Positions 41,363-50,057 of a stretch of DNA of 64,000 nucleotides are shown one piece after another. Both the position numbers and the translations under genes were made by a program. The notes under the pieces are model-generated. The model saw only the letters and a list, made by a program, of their open reading frames with translations. It was not told the origin of the DNA and made no database searches. This DNA is from Actinomycetota bacterium (GTDB taxonomy: Bacteria > Actinomycetota > Thermoleophilia > Gaiellales > Gaiellaceae), in contig PKYN01000002.1 of the NCBI GenBank assembly GCA_003132665.1, forward strand, positions 62,001 through 126,000. The letters are read 5' to 3'. Numbering within the stretch: the first letter of the stretch is position 1; each line of letters starts with the position of its first letter.

Positions 41363-43242
41363 TGGGCATGGTGCGATCGGGACGGCGCTTGCTCGTCGGC
41401 TGGCGACGCTGGCGCGGAGCGATGAGGCGCGACCGGCACACCGCGCGGCTCAAGACTCTGGTGAGCCTCGTCTGCTGCGCCGGCGTCGCGGTCCTGATGG
41501 TCGCCGCGGTGCGCCTCCTGCAGAGTCCACCGAGTGGGCGCAGGTGGCTGGCGCTGGCCGCCTTTCTCGCATTCATCGCGGTAGCCGAGCGCTACCCGGT
41601 TCCGGTCGAGAGCACGACCCTGCGCGGGTACTCGCTCGCCACCGTCTTCAACGTCGCCGGCATCGTCCTCTTCGGCTGGGAGCCGATGGTCTTCGTCTGC
41701 GTGCTCAGCCTCGTTGGCGGTAGCGTGCGCACACGGCAGCCGCCGATGAAGGTCGCCTTCAACGCAGCTGTGCTCGCGATCGCGATGATCTCCGGCGGCC
41801 TCTTGCTCGCGGCGCTGCCGGAGTCCACGAGCCTGGCGCGACTCGTGGCCGCCATCTGCTTGGTCGCGCTTGGCTACGGCCTTCCGAGCCTGATCTTGGT
41901 TTCCGCCGCGCTGGGCATCTCGGAGGGAAAGCGCTATCCGGCGACGCTCGAGCACACGCTTCGCTGGAGCCTGTTGCCCTTCCTGTTCGGAGCCTCGGCC
42001 TCGCTGACGACGAGCGTGCTCTGGCAACGCTCTCCTTTCCTGATCGTCGCCCTGGCGGGACCGCTGGCCGCGATCGACCTCTACGAGCGCCAGCGCCACA
42101 AGGCGCGCTCGGCGATGCGCCTCGCCTCCACCGACCCGCTCACCGGGCTCGGCAACACGCGCCGTTTCCACGAGCGGCTGCAGCAATCGCTCGACGAGGC
42201 CGAGAGCTCGGCGCAGCCGGTCGCGCTCTGCTTCTTCGACCTCGACAACCTCAAGCTGGTGAACGACGAGTACGGCCACCCCACCGGCGACCACGTGCTC
42301 GTCGCGGTCGCCAGCCGCCTGCGCCACGGCGGCGAGGCCTTCAGGCTCGGCGGCGACGAGTTCGCGGTGATCCTGGCCGGGAGCTCGAGCGAGCAGGCGG
42401 TCGAGGTCGCCGAGGCCATCCTGGCGCGCGTCGCCACGCTCAGGGTCGACGATCTGCCCCGGCAGCTGACGATGAGCTGCGGCGTCGCCGTCTTCCCCTC
42501 CGAGGGAGTCTCGCGCGGTGAGCTGCCGCGACTGGCCGACAGCGCGCTTTACTGGGCCAAGGACCACGGCAAGAACCGCGTACGCGTCTACCACCCGGAA
42601 GCACTCAGCGCCTACGCCCTCGAGCGGCTGGGCTCGAACCCGAGCCTGAATGACCGCCTGCGCGCGGCCGCCAGCCTCGCCGACGCCGTAGACACCCGCG
42701 ACGCCAACGCGGGCGCCCACTCGCGTCGAGTCGGCGATCTCGCCGCGTCGATCGGCACTCGCCTCGGCGCCGACGACGAGCAGGTCGAGCTCCTGCGCCT
42801 GGCCGGCCACCTGCACGACGTCGGCAAGCTGGCCATCCCGGAGGAGCTACTGCGCAAGGAGGATCCGCTCTCGGGCGCCGAGTTGGTCGTGCTGCAGCGG
42901 CATCCCGAGATCGGCTTCCAGATGATCGAGAGCCTCGGGCTGGGGCCGGTGGCCGAATGGGTTCTCCACCACCACGAGCGCTGGGACGGACAGGGCTACC
43001 CGAGGGGGCTCGCCGCCGAGAAGATTCCGCTCGGCGCCCGCATCATCTTCGCCGCGGATGCCTGGGACTCGATGACCAGCGACCACACCTACCGGCGCGG
43101 ACTCAGCATCGAGCAGGCGCTGGAGGAGATTCGCAGCCGGGCGGGCAGCCAGTTCGACCCGGAGGTCGTTGAGGCACTGACCGTCGAGTTGGGCCTAGCC
43201 CCGGAGCGCGAAGCGGCATCCGAGGCCTTCGACAGGGGCTGA
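41362..43242 (+). CDS. Membrane GGDEF and HD-GYP protein, c-di-GMP turnover
   Basis: 626 aa. About 230 residues of predicted transmembrane helices (MASE-like) lead to a GGDEF domain with an intact RLGGDEFAV active site (near residue 330). An HD-GYP domain follows, with HLHDVGKLAIP (near 486) and HHERWDGQGYPRGL (near 546). Both synthesis and hydrolysis of c-di-GMP are thus possible. I chose ATG 41362 with GGGAGG ten bases upstream; a GTG at 41248 would add 38 residues. No EAL domain and no PilZ gene nearby. Confidence 0.92.
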   Translation: MGMVRSGRRLLVGWRRWRGAMRRDRHTARLKTLVSLVCCAGVAVLMVAAVRLLQSPPSGRRWLALAAFLAFIAVAERYPVPVESTTLRGYSLATVFNVAGIVLFGWEPMVFVCVLSLVGGSVRTRQPPMKVAFNAAVLAIAMISGGLLLAALPESTSLARLVAAICLVALGYGLPSLILVSAALGISEGKRYPATLEHTLRWSLLPFLFGASASLTTSVLWQRSPFLIVALAGPLAAIDLYERQRHKARSAMRLASTDPLTGLGNTRRFHERLQQSLDEAESSAQPVALCFFDLDNLKLVNDEYGHPTGDHVLVAVASRLRHGGEAFRLGGDEFAVILAGSSSEQAVEVAEAILARVATLRVDDLPRQLTMSCGVAVFPSEGVSRGELPRLADSALYWAKDHGKNRVRVYHPEALSAYALERLGSNPSLNDRLRAAASLADAVDTRDANAGAHSRRVGDLAASIGTRLGADDEQVELLRLAGHLHDVGKLAIPEELLRKEDPLSGAELVVLQRHPEIGFQMIESLGLGPVAEWVLHHHERWDGQGYPRGLAAEKIPLGARIIFAADAWDSMTSDHTYRRGLSIEQALEEIRSRAGSQFDPEVVEALTVELGLAPEREAASEAFDRG

Positions 43243-43290
43243 CAGGGCATCCCATTAGGGAAGCGACCTCACTTCTCCTATCATCGACGC

Positions 43291-44373
43291 ATGAATGAGA
43301 AAGGCGGGGACGCGGCGAGGCGGCCGAGCGTGGAGACTCGACTCGCTGAGCTTCGCCAGCCGGTTCTCGATCGCGCGACCACCTGGCCTTACAAGGACGG
43401 CGAGCTCGGCAGCTTCGCCTACCAGCGCTATGACCACCCGCTGGCGGCCGAGAGCGAACGCGTGCTCGGCGACCTGGAGGGCGGACGGGCGCTTCTCTTT
43501 TCCTGCGGGATGGCCGCGATCTCCGGGCTCGTGCTCGCTTTTTGCAAGCCGGGCGACGCGGTCGCCGTTCCCTTCGGCGCCTACGTCTCGACCAGCCACC
43601 TGATCTCCGACGAGCTTTCGCGCTTCGGCCTGCGCCTCGTCGAGTTCGACCAGACCGGTCCGCCGCCAGAGGAGGCCGCCTTCGTCTGGCTCGAGCCCTG
43701 CTCCAATCCGATGCTCAGCTTCCCCGACCTGGACGATTCGATCGCCCGGGCGCACGAGCGGGGCGCGCTCGTCGCGGTGGACGCGACGATGCTGACGCCC
43801 GTTTTGCTGCGCCCGCTCGAGCACGCCGCCGACTTCTCCGTACACAGCGCCACCAAGCTGCTCGGTGGGCACCACGACCTCGTGCTCGGAGTCGCCAGCT
43901 GCGCTCGCGACGAGGATGCCGAGCGCCTTTTCCAGGTGCGCCGGCTATTCGGCTTGATCGGCTCGCCCGATCCTGCTTGGTTGCTCCTGCGCAGCCTGAA
44001 GACGCTGCCGCTACGGGTCGAGCGCAGCTCGGCGACCGCGCTCGAGCTGGCGCGGCAGCTGCAGGATCATCCGGCGGTCGAGAGCGTGAACTACCCTGGC
44101 CTGGGCGACGCAGTCGCGGCCAGATACGTGCACGCGTTCGGCCCGCTCCTCTCGTTCGTCGTGCGCGGCGGCGCGGCGGCGGCGGAGGCGCTGGAACGAT
44201 CCTGCGAGCTGATCGAGAACGCAACCAGTTTCGGTGGCGCCCGCAGCACAATCGAGTCTCGCTCGCGCTGGGAGGGCGATCGGGTTCCGCCCGCCCTGCT
44301 CAGGTTGAGCGCCGGGCTCGAGGACGCAGGCGAGCTCTGGAGCGATCTCGAGCGCGCGCTGGCCTCGCTCTAG
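43291..44373 (+). CDS. Cys/Met metabolism PLP-dependent enzyme (cystathionine gamma-synthase family)
   Basis: 360 aa, fold-type I. FSCGMAAISGLVLAF (PLP phosphate site), WLEPCSNPML, VAVDATMLTPVLLRPLEHAADFSVHSATKLLGGHHDLVLG with the PLP Lys in SATK, and a C-terminal LIENATSFGGARSTIE, the substrate-carboxylate Arg/Ser region. It resembles cystathionine gamma-synthase/lyase but is slightly short. The exact reaction is undecided. Alone in its unit. Confidence 0.88.
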   Translation: MNEKGGDAARRPSVETRLAELRQPVLDRATTWPYKDGELGSFAYQRYDHPLAAESERVLGDLEGGRALLFSCGMAAISGLVLAFCKPGDAVAVPFGAYVSTSHLISDELSRFGLRLVEFDQTGPPPEEAAFVWLEPCSNPMLSFPDLDDSIARAHERGALVAVDATMLTPVLLRPLEHAADFSVHSATKLLGGHHDLVLGVASCARDEDAERLFQVRRLFGLIGSPDPAWLLLRSLKTLPLRVERSSATALELARQLQDHPAVESVNYPGLGDAVAARYVHAFGPLLSFVVRGGAAAAEALERSCELIENATSFGGARSTIESRSRWEGDRVPPALLRLSAGLEDAGELWSDLERALASL

Positions 44374-44390
44374 CTCCCGCCTGTGAACAG

Positions 44391-44933
44391 CTAATCGATC
44401 CTCGGAACCGGCTCGAGCTCGGTTTCCTCCGCGCTCTTCGCCCGCGGCTCGAGCGAGAGCTGCTCGAGGTTCTCGGAGGCCTCGATGATCGACTCGAGCA
44501 GCTGTTCGCGCCCGGCCTCGTCGCCGCGCTTGGCCCGCAGCGTCCGCGCCGCGCCGCCGATCGTCATCAAAGGGTTGGCGATGCGGTGCCGAACGAGGCG
44601 TGCATAGTCGCGGCGGGCGCGCTCGTACTCGCGGGCCCGCAGCTTCGCCTCGTCCACGGTTCGCAGAGCACCCCGAGCCAGGCGCTGCACAAGAAAGAGC
44701 AGCCCAAACAGCACCAGGATGTCGATCAGGGTCAAGACGGCGTCTAGAGTCGCGTTCGACCAGAGCAACGAATCGGGGCGGTTTATCGCAACCAGCCCGT
44801 CAACCACGAAGAACGCGACCAGGAAAATCGCAACCCGCGGTACCCCGCGCCGCAGCCTGATCAGCTCAACAACGACCGCTATCGCGATCGCGATCTGTGT
44901 TATTCCAGCAAACAGATTGACCCAATCGGCCAT
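44391..44933 (-). CDS. Membrane protein with histidine-kinase dimerisation helix but no ATPase domain
   Basis: 180 aa. Three transmembrane helices (about 5-28, 33-50, 65-85), then a coiled linker and RRDYARLVRHRIANPLMTI, which matches the phosphoacceptor (HisKA) helix of sensor kinases, His included. The protein stops about 40 residues later with no HATPase_c domain (N, G1 or G2 boxes), and none is in the flanking sequence. It may be a truncated kinase, a phosphotransfer protein or a dominant partner. Confidence 0.7.
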   Translation of the reverse strand: MADWVNLFAGITQIAIAIAVVVELIRLRRGVPRVAIFLVAFFVVDGLVAINRPDSLLWSNATLDAVLTLIDILVLFGLLFLVQRLARGALRTVDEAKLRAREYERARRDYARLVRHRIANPLMTIGGAARTLRAKRGDEAGREQLLESIIEASENLEQLSLEPRAKSAEETELEPVPRID

Positions 44934-45021
44934 CGCCTCCAGGGTACCTCCGGTATGCGATCTGGGGCAGGCCTTTAACCTGGACCTAAAGAAACTCGCG
45001 GGCCTGGTGGATCATGAGGAT

Positions 45022-45540
45022 ATGAGCTCTCGAAAACGGCGTGCCCGGCCAGGAGCGAGCGTGGTGGATCTCGAAAGCGCCTATCGCGACCGTTATCCGG
45101 ATTTCCTGCGCGTGGCGACCGCGATCAGCGGCGGCGCTGAGAGCGGACGCGACGCCGTCCACGATGCCTTCGTCGACCTGATTCGGGCCCGAGAGAGCTA
45201 TCGACGAAACGGTCATCTCGAGGCCTGGGCCTGGGCCGCCGTCGTGAACGCCGCTCGCAAGCAGGCGAGACGGCGCGGCTCGCTGCCTCTCAAGGAAGAA
45301 GCGCTGGACAGGCCGTCGACAAACGAAGGAGAGGACGGCCGTCACGGCGCCGTGCGAGCCGCCATCGCACGCCTGCCAGAACGCCAGAGGCTCGCACTCT
45401 TCCTGCGCTACTACGCGGATCTCGACTATGCCTCGATCGCCGAAGCGCTCGGGACAGCCCCGGGCACGGTCGCGGCGGCTCTGCACGCGGCGCACGAAAC
45501 GCTGCGACAGACACTCCAGGAGGTGGATAGTAATGACTGA
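45022..45540 (+). CDS. RNA polymerase sigma factor, ECF-type
   Basis: 172 aa. Region 2 is YRDRYPDFLRVATAISG...DAVHDAFVDLIR; region 4 is LPERQRLALFLRYYADLDYASIAEALGTAPGTVAAALHAA, a sigma-70 r4 helix-turn-helix. Starts possible are ATG 45022, or GTG 45061 with AGGAG eight bases upstream. The next gene overlaps by 8 bp and looks like its membrane anti-sigma partner. The stimulus is unknown. Confidence 0.85.
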   Translation: MSSRKRRARPGASVVDLESAYRDRYPDFLRVATAISGGAESGRDAVHDAFVDLIRARESYRRNGHLEAWAWAAVVNAARKQARRRGSLPLKEEALDRPSTNEGEDGRHGAVRAAIARLPERQRLALFLRYYADLDYASIAEALGTAPGTVAAALHAAHETLRQTLQEVDSND

Positions 45541-46195
45541 ACGTGATCGTGATATCGCCGCCGTCCTAGACGAGTTCTCCCCGCGCCGCCACGAAGAGCA
45601 AGGCGATTGGGACAGCGTTGTGTCCGATGCACACTCGGGTCGGCGCCTTCGTCGCTCCCAGCCACCCACATGGCGCCGCCGCGTTGTTCTCGCTTTGGTA
45701 GTAGTCACCGCTCTCACGGTGGTCACCGTTGTGCCGGCGCTCGCGGTTTCGAAAGGGTGGTTCTGGGGGTTTGACGCTCCGAATCCGACCGGGACCGCGG
45801 TGGCCGTAATTAACCCAAATGGCTCGATGACACTGCTCGAGTACATGAGCGGCGACAGCATCTGTTACGCGTTCGCGCCGGGAAGCGGACGAATCACTGG
45901 AGTATGCGGCGCAAGTGCTCTGGGAGAGGCAACCCCGTCAGATAGCGCAGCGACGTTCGGCCTGACGCCCGGTTTCGTGTTCGGCCCAGCCACGCCGGAG
46001 GTTACAACCGTCGATGTAGAACTCGACAACGGCACCGTCGTTGGAGCGGAGACGATCACGGGCACCGTAACGAACCTCAGAGCGCCAATGCGCTTCTACA
46101 TCGTCGAGCTCCCGGCGGATACGACCGCTCAGCGAATCATCGGCAAGGACGAGGCGGGGCAAGTTGTCGGAACTATCACCATCCCCGGCTCGTAG
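45533..46195 (+). CDS. Putative membrane anti-sigma factor
   Basis: 220 aa. A short acidic cytoplasmic part (1-50, DRDIAAVLDEFSPRRHEEQ), one transmembrane helix (about 51-72), and an extracytoplasmic domain with two cysteines (DSICYAFAPG, ITGVCGASAL) that could form a disulfide. The ATG lies inside the sigma gene (ATGACTGA). No zinc-binding HxxxCxxC anti-sigma motif is seen, so the partner role is inferred from position. Confidence 0.7.
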   Translation: MTERDRDIAAVLDEFSPRRHEEQGDWDSVVSDAHSGRRLRRSQPPTWRRRVVLALVVVTALTVVTVVPALAVSKGWFWGFDAPNPTGTAVAVINPNGSMTLLEYMSGDSICYAFAPGSGRITGVCGASALGEATPSDSAATFGLTPGFVFGPATPEVTTVDVELDNGTVVGAETITGTVTNLRAPMRFYIVELPADTTAQRIIGKDEAGQVVGTITIPGS

Positions 46196-46242
46196 GCCAT
46201 TCGCGGCTCAAGACGCCCCGAATCGAGGCGGCCCGACGCACA

Positions 46243-46445
46243 ACGGCCGCCGCGACCGACCTGCGCGGGCGCGGCTCACCAAACGCCATCCCCAGGGCGG
46301 CGCCACCTCGAACACTGACCACACGTACGCCCAGCCGAGTGCGCATCTGGGAGCAGGCGAGACACACGCGCCGAAGGCGCGGTGACTCGTACACAGGTCA
46401 TACCGCGAAAAGTCACAGCCGGCTCCGCCGGCCGACTTTTCGCGG
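46243..46445 (-). repeat. Hairpin-headed interspersed repeat, family 2, copy C (203 bp)
   Basis: Reverse complement of copy A with the same length. The hairpin arms CCGCGAAAAGTC (46403-46414) and GACTTTTCGCGG (46434-46445) are identical to those of copy A. CGCGCCTTCGGCGCG, GTGTGGTCAGTGTTCGAGG and GGCGTTTGGTGAGCCGC follow in order on the minus strand. It occupies the gap between the anti-sigma gene and tRNA-Thr. Confidence 0.8.
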
Positions 46446-46482
46446 AGAAGTTTCGCGGAGAAGAGCTAGTCTCTGTCGCGTC

Positions 46483-46555
46483 GCCGGAGTAGCTCAGCTG
46501 GTAGAGCAAGCGCCTTGTAAGCGCTAGGTCGTCGGTTCGAGTCCGACCTCCGGCT
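46483..46555 (+). tRNA. tRNA-Thr (TGT anticodon)
   Basis: 73 nt. Acceptor GCCGGAG/CTCCGGC and discriminator T. The D-arm is GCTCAGCTGGTAGAGC. The anticodon stem-loop AGCGC-CTTGTAA-GCGCT gives TGT, reading ACA. T-arm GTCGGTTCGAGTCCGAC. No encoded CCA. Confidence 0.95.
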
Positions 46556-46588
46556 ATACGCCGGGTGCCTTGCCGACGAAAGCCGGTT

Positions 46589-47263
46589 TTAGAGCAGAAC
46601 TTCGCGCGAGCGCTGGTGCGCCAGGATCTTGCGCTTGACGCGCTGCAGGGCGTTGTCGATCGTCTTGGTATCGCAGCCCAGTTCCTCTGCCATCTGCTCG
46701 TAGGAAGAGCCTTCGAGGTAGAGGCGAAGCGAGTCGGCTTCGAGCTGCGAGAGGCCCGAGCCGAGACAGAAAACCAGGCTCTGCAGCTCCTCGGTGGAGA
46801 CGACACAGACGGAGGGATCGTCGACGCCGGGGCCGGGTAGAGCGTCTCCGAGCGTGCACTCGCTGTCGGAGTCCTGACCGGCCGGAGTCTGGCTGAAGGA
46901 GACATACGTGTTGAGCGGCGTGTGCTTGAAGCGGGTGGCCGTCTTGATCGCAGTGATGATCTGGCGCGTCACGCAGAGCTCGGCGAAGGAGCGAAATGAG
47001 GTCTCCTTGTCGGCCCGGAAATCGCGTACCGCCTTGTAGAGACCGATCCGTCCCTCCTGGACTAGATCCTCCGACTCACCGCCGGCGAGGAAGTACGAAC
47101 TGGACTTGAGGCGCACGAAACCGTCGTAGCGGCGCAGTAGCGCATCCAGCGCATGTGAGTTGCCGTTGCGGGCCTTCATGACGAGCTGCAGGTCCTCCAG
47201 CTCCCTTTGCGCTCGCTGAGGCTGGTAGCTATGTCCTTCGCGCCTTGCCGGTTGTGCCGCCAT
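46589..47263 (-). CDS. sigH: RNA polymerase sigma factor, sporulation SigH type
   Basis: 224 aa. Strong match to Firmicutes sigma-H: DALLRRYDGFVRLKSSSYFL, DLVQEGRIGLYKAVRDFR, RSFAELCVTRQIITAIKTAT and region 4 GSSYEQMAEELGCDTKTIDNALQRVKRK. In Bacillus, sigma-H starts sporulation and competence gene expression; here the role is open. ATG with GAGGAGAC upstream. The 245-bp upstream region has a perfect LexA-type box and direct repeats. Upstream genes yacP, rlmB and cysS lie in the order seen in Bacillus. Confidence 0.93.
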   Translation of the reverse strand: MAAQPARREGHSYQPQRAQRELEDLQLVMKARNGNSHALDALLRRYDGFVRLKSSSYFLAGGESEDLVQEGRIGLYKAVRDFRADKETSFRSFAELCVTRQIITAIKTATRFKHTPLNTYVSFSQTPAGQDSDSECTLGDALPGPGVDDPSVCVVSTEELQSLVFCLGSGLSQLEADSLRLYLEGSSYEQMAEELGCDTKTIDNALQRVKRKILAHQRSREVLL

Positions 47264-47354
47264 GTCTCCTCGATCCCTGTGTTGGTGCCGCCTTCAACAG
47301 GACATATCGAATTTGATGCCCCAAATTAGCAGTGGTCCCACAGAAATACAAGTC

Positions 47355-47396
47355 TTTTGCGATGGACCCGATAACCGGACCACTTTGCACTGGACC
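47355..47396 (-). promoter_or_regulatory. Direct repeats upstream of sigH
   Basis: On the plus strand TTTTGCGATGGACC (47355-47368) and CTTTGCACTGGACC (47383-47396) form a 28-bp-period direct repeat; GGACCACT and AGTGGTCC nearby form a dyad. They lie about 90-130 bp from the sigH start. Candidate regulator sites; no known motif. Confidence 0.35.
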
Positions 47397-47406
47397 AATT
47401 CGTTAG

Positions 47407-47420
47407 CGAACATGTGTTCG
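47407..47420 (-). promoter_or_regulatory. LexA (SOS) box upstream of sigH
   Basis: CGAACATGTGTTCG fits the Gram-positive/actinobacterial SOS box CGAAC-RNRY-GTTCG exactly. It is embedded in a longer imperfect dyad (ATTCGTTAGCGAACA with its partner to 47430). It lies 144 bp from the sigH start and 89 bp past the yacP stop, in non-coding DNA. Regulation of sigH is the only reading consistent with gene direction. Confidence 0.7.
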
Positions 47421-47508
47421 CTTATCGAATGGCGGAGTTCTATTTCCACTTCGGTTTCGCGACCCCGCGAAGCGCGGATATACGCAGACAAGCGCTCGCG
47501 CGCGGCGA

Positions 47509-47994
47509 CTAATCCTCGCCGCGGCGGATGCGCTCGAGCTTGGCGCGAGTCTTCGGGTCGAGACGTTCTTCGATCGCCATCCGCGGCGGCGGCGGGAGCT
47601 TCGTCTCGCCCAGCTCCTGTATGAACAGCTGCGACGAGCGCTTGTCGACTTCCTTGCCGCTCGTTCCGCGCACCGTGAGATCGGAGGAGACGAGGCAAAC
47701 CCGCTCGCGATCTCTCAGCTCTGCGGCCAAGCGCTCGAGCGCGTAGTCGGCCACCTCGGCAAAGCGCACCTCGAGCGGGCCGAGCGTGTGCGTCACGCCC
47801 ACGCCGTCGAAGACGACGATGCCGCGGGCGCCGCGCAGAGCGACGAAGCTGGCCAGCTTGTCTTCGAGCTCGCGTGGATCGGCGAACTTGCCCGCGTAGA
47901 GGAGGTTGTGGCCGTCGAAAAGGTAGAAGGTGGGCTCGGGCGCGCTCCGCCTCGATGCACCCTCCTGCGTACCCGGCTCCGGCTTACGCTCCAC
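47509..47994 (-). CDS. yacP: YacP-like NYN-domain RNase
   Basis: 161 aa. NYN/PIN-like fold: FYLFDGHNLLYAGK (first acidic residue), GIVVFDGVGV, VCLVSSDLTVRGT and the Ser/Asp-rich core. Bacillus YacP (Rae1) cleaves mRNA in the ribosomal A site. It overlaps rlmB by 11 bp and is followed by sigH after 245 bp. Activity here is inferred from family and context. Confidence 0.88.
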   Translation of the reverse strand: MERKPEPGTQEGASRRSAPEPTFYLFDGHNLLYAGKFADPRELEDKLASFVALRGARGIVVFDGVGVTHTLGPLEVRFAEVADYALERLAAELRDRERVCLVSSDLTVRGTSGKEVDKRSSQLFIQELGETKLPPPPRMAIEERLDPKTRAKLERIRRGED

Positions 47995-48697
47995 GTTGCC
48001 TCCGCGCCTCGTAGAGCAAGAGGGCCGCGGCCACGCCGACGTTGAGCGACTCGACCTCGCCGATCAGGGGAATCGCCAGGGCATCGTCGCAGCGGCGACG
48101 CACGAGCGGGCGCAGTCCCTTCTTCTCGGCCCCGAATACGAGCGCGACCCCGCCGGAGAGATCGGCCTGCCAGTAGGACCGCTCGGCACGCCCGTCGGCG
48201 GCGTAGATCCAGAGGTCGTCGCGCTTGATCTCCTCGAGGTAGCGGGCCAGGTTGGTGACGACGGCGATCGGAATGTGCTCGACGGCGCCGGCGGCCGCGC
48301 GGCAGACCTCGGCGGTGACCTGCGCCGAGCCGCGCGCCGGAACGACGATGCCGGTTGCGCCCGCGCCCGCCGCGGCGCGGGCGACGGCGCCAAGGTTACG
48401 CGGGTTTGTGACCTGGTCGAGGCAGGCTAGGAGCGGTGCCTTGGCGCCCGCCAGCTCGTAGGCGTCGGCGTAGCGGTAGGGCTCGACCCAGGCCACTACT
48501 CCCTGGTGCTCGCGCGTCAGCGCCGCCTGCGAGAGGTCGCGCTCGGACTTGATCTGGAGGCGCGGGGCGCCCGGCTCCGAGAGCCAGGGCTCGTGCCCGC
48601 CGGCGCGCTCGCTCACCCACAGCTCCAGTACCTGCCGCGGGCCGCGAATCGCCTCGCGCACAGCGTTTCGACCGTAGAGGAGCTCACGGTGCGCCAT
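47984..48697 (-). CDS. rlmB: 23S rRNA 2'-O-methyltransferase, RlmB (SpoU) type
   Basis: 237 aa SpoU/TrmH-family enzyme. A substrate-binding N-terminal domain (LLYGRNAVREAI...) and the knot domain with DQVTNPRNLGAVARAAAGAG (motif 1), LVFGAEKKGLRPLV (motif 2), and IPLIGEVESLNVGVAAALLLYE (motif 3). The target is probably G2251 of 23S rRNA. ATG at 48697 is two bases from the cysS stop. Confidence 0.94.
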   Translation of the reverse strand: MAHRELLYGRNAVREAIRGPRQVLELWVSERAGGHEPWLSEPGAPRLQIKSERDLSQAALTREHQGVVAWVEPYRYADAYELAGAKAPLLACLDQVTNPRNLGAVARAAAGAGATGIVVPARGSAQVTAEVCRAAAGAVEHIPIAVVTNLARYLEEIKRDDLWIYAADGRAERSYWQADLSGGVALVFGAEKKGLRPLVRRRCDDALAIPLIGEVESLNVGVAAALLLYEARRQRGA

Positions 48698-48698
48698 C

Positions 48699-49985
48699 TC
48701 AGTCCTTCTTGACGAGCTGGTAGCCGGGATCGTCCGAGACGTCCCTGACCTCCCAACCGGCGGCGGCGATCTCGTCGCGCAGGCGGTCGGCCTCGGCGAA
48801 GTCGCTCGTGGCGCGCGCTGCCTGACGTCTACGCGCCATTTCCTCCAGCTCGGCCGGCGCCCGCTCGGACTCGGCCAGCGTCTCGAGCCCGAACAGCGTC
48901 AGTGCGCGCCTCAGCTGCTCGAGCTGCCCGGCGGCCCGCCACTCGTGCATGACGGCAAGCGCCTCGGTGGTAGAAAAATCCTCGTCGAGCGCGGCTTCGA
49001 GAGCTTCCCAACCGCGCGCGGGCTGTCGCTCGGGCGGATGAAGAAAGGCATTTCGGAACGTCCAGGCCTGCTCACGCGCGGCCTCCATCGTCGCGGGCGA
49101 GAAGTCGATCGGGCTGCGCCAGTGCGCGGTCATGAAGAAGAGGAGCAGCGTCTCCCTCCCCCACTCGTCAAGCACGCGCTCGAGCGTCTGGACGTTGCCG
49201 AGCGACTTCGACATCTTCTCGCCGGTCAGGCGAAGGAGGCCGTTGTGCATCCAGATGTGCGCGAACTCCTGTCCGGCGGCGCGCGACTGCGCCAGCTCGT
49301 TCTCGTGGTGGGGGAAGACGAGATCCAGGCCGCCGCCGTGAATCTCGAAAGCCGGACCGAGCAGTTTGGCCGCCATCGCCGAGCACTCGATGTGCCAGCC
49401 CGGCCGCCCCTTGCCCCAGGGCGAGTCCCAACTCGTGTCCTCGCCCTCCTTGGTCGCCTTCCAGAGCGCGAAGTCGCGCGCGTCCTGCTTGAGCGGATTC
49501 GGCTCCTGCTCGGTCATCTGGTCGGGCTTCTGGCCGGAGAGCTGACCGTAGTCGCCGAAGCTCGCGACGCGGAAATAGACGTCGCCGCCGGCCTCGTAGG
49601 CGTGGCCGCTCGCGACCAGCTCGGCGATCAGACGGATGATGTCGTCCATCGTCTCGGTCGCCTTGGGCTCGGCGTCCGGACGCCCCAGCCCGAGCCGATC
49701 TGTGTCTTCGATGTACCAGCGCGTGGCTTGCTCGGCCAGCTCGGAACTGTGCCCGGGCGCGGCGGCGTAGATCTTGTCGTTGACGTCGGTGATGTTGGAG
49801 GCGAGCGTCGCCGCATAGCCGCGGCCTGTCAGCCAGCGTCTGAGCCAGAGGAAGATGACGTAGGGGCGTGCGTTACCGACGTGGATGCGCTGGTAGACCG
49901 TCGGGCCGCAGACGTAGATGCCGATCTCGACCGGCGGAGGAGGCAACTCGACGAGTTTGCGCTGCAGGGTGCTGTAGAGGCGCAT
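48699..49985 (-). CDS. cysS: Cysteinyl-tRNA synthetase
   Basis: Class I synthetase. Zinc/Cys motif YVCGPTVYQRIHVGNARPYV with the HIGH box as HVGNA. GWHIECSAMA (zinc Cys), the KMSKS loop as GEKMSKSLGN, and a DALR-like C-terminus. 428 aa, somewhat shorter than E. coli CysS (461 aa) at the C-terminus. MshC (mycothiol ligase) is similar, but the KMSKS, DALR region and neighbours favour CysS. It is the first gene of cysS-rlmB-yacP; no T-box was seen in the short leader. Confidence 0.93.
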   Translation of the reverse strand: MRLYSTLQRKLVELPPPPVEIGIYVCGPTVYQRIHVGNARPYVIFLWLRRWLTGRGYAATLASNITDVNDKIYAAAPGHSSELAEQATRWYIEDTDRLGLGRPDAEPKATETMDDIIRLIAELVASGHAYEAGGDVYFRVASFGDYGQLSGQKPDQMTEQEPNPLKQDARDFALWKATKEGEDTSWDSPWGKGRPGWHIECSAMAAKLLGPAFEIHGGGLDLVFPHHENELAQSRAAGQEFAHIWMHNGLLRLTGEKMSKSLGNVQTLERVLDEWGRETLLLFFMTAHWRSPIDFSPATMEAAREQAWTFRNAFLHPPERQPARGWEALEAALDEDFSTTEALAVMHEWRAAGQLEQLRRALTLFGLETLAESERAPAELEEMARRRQAARATSDFAEADRLRDEIAAAGWEVRDVSDDPGYQLVKKD

Positions 49986-50057
49986 CTGTGTCTCGTTGTA
50001 TACCGCGTTAGCGAGTCGTCGGGCGCGACGAACTCGTTTCAGGATGAAAAGCCGCGC

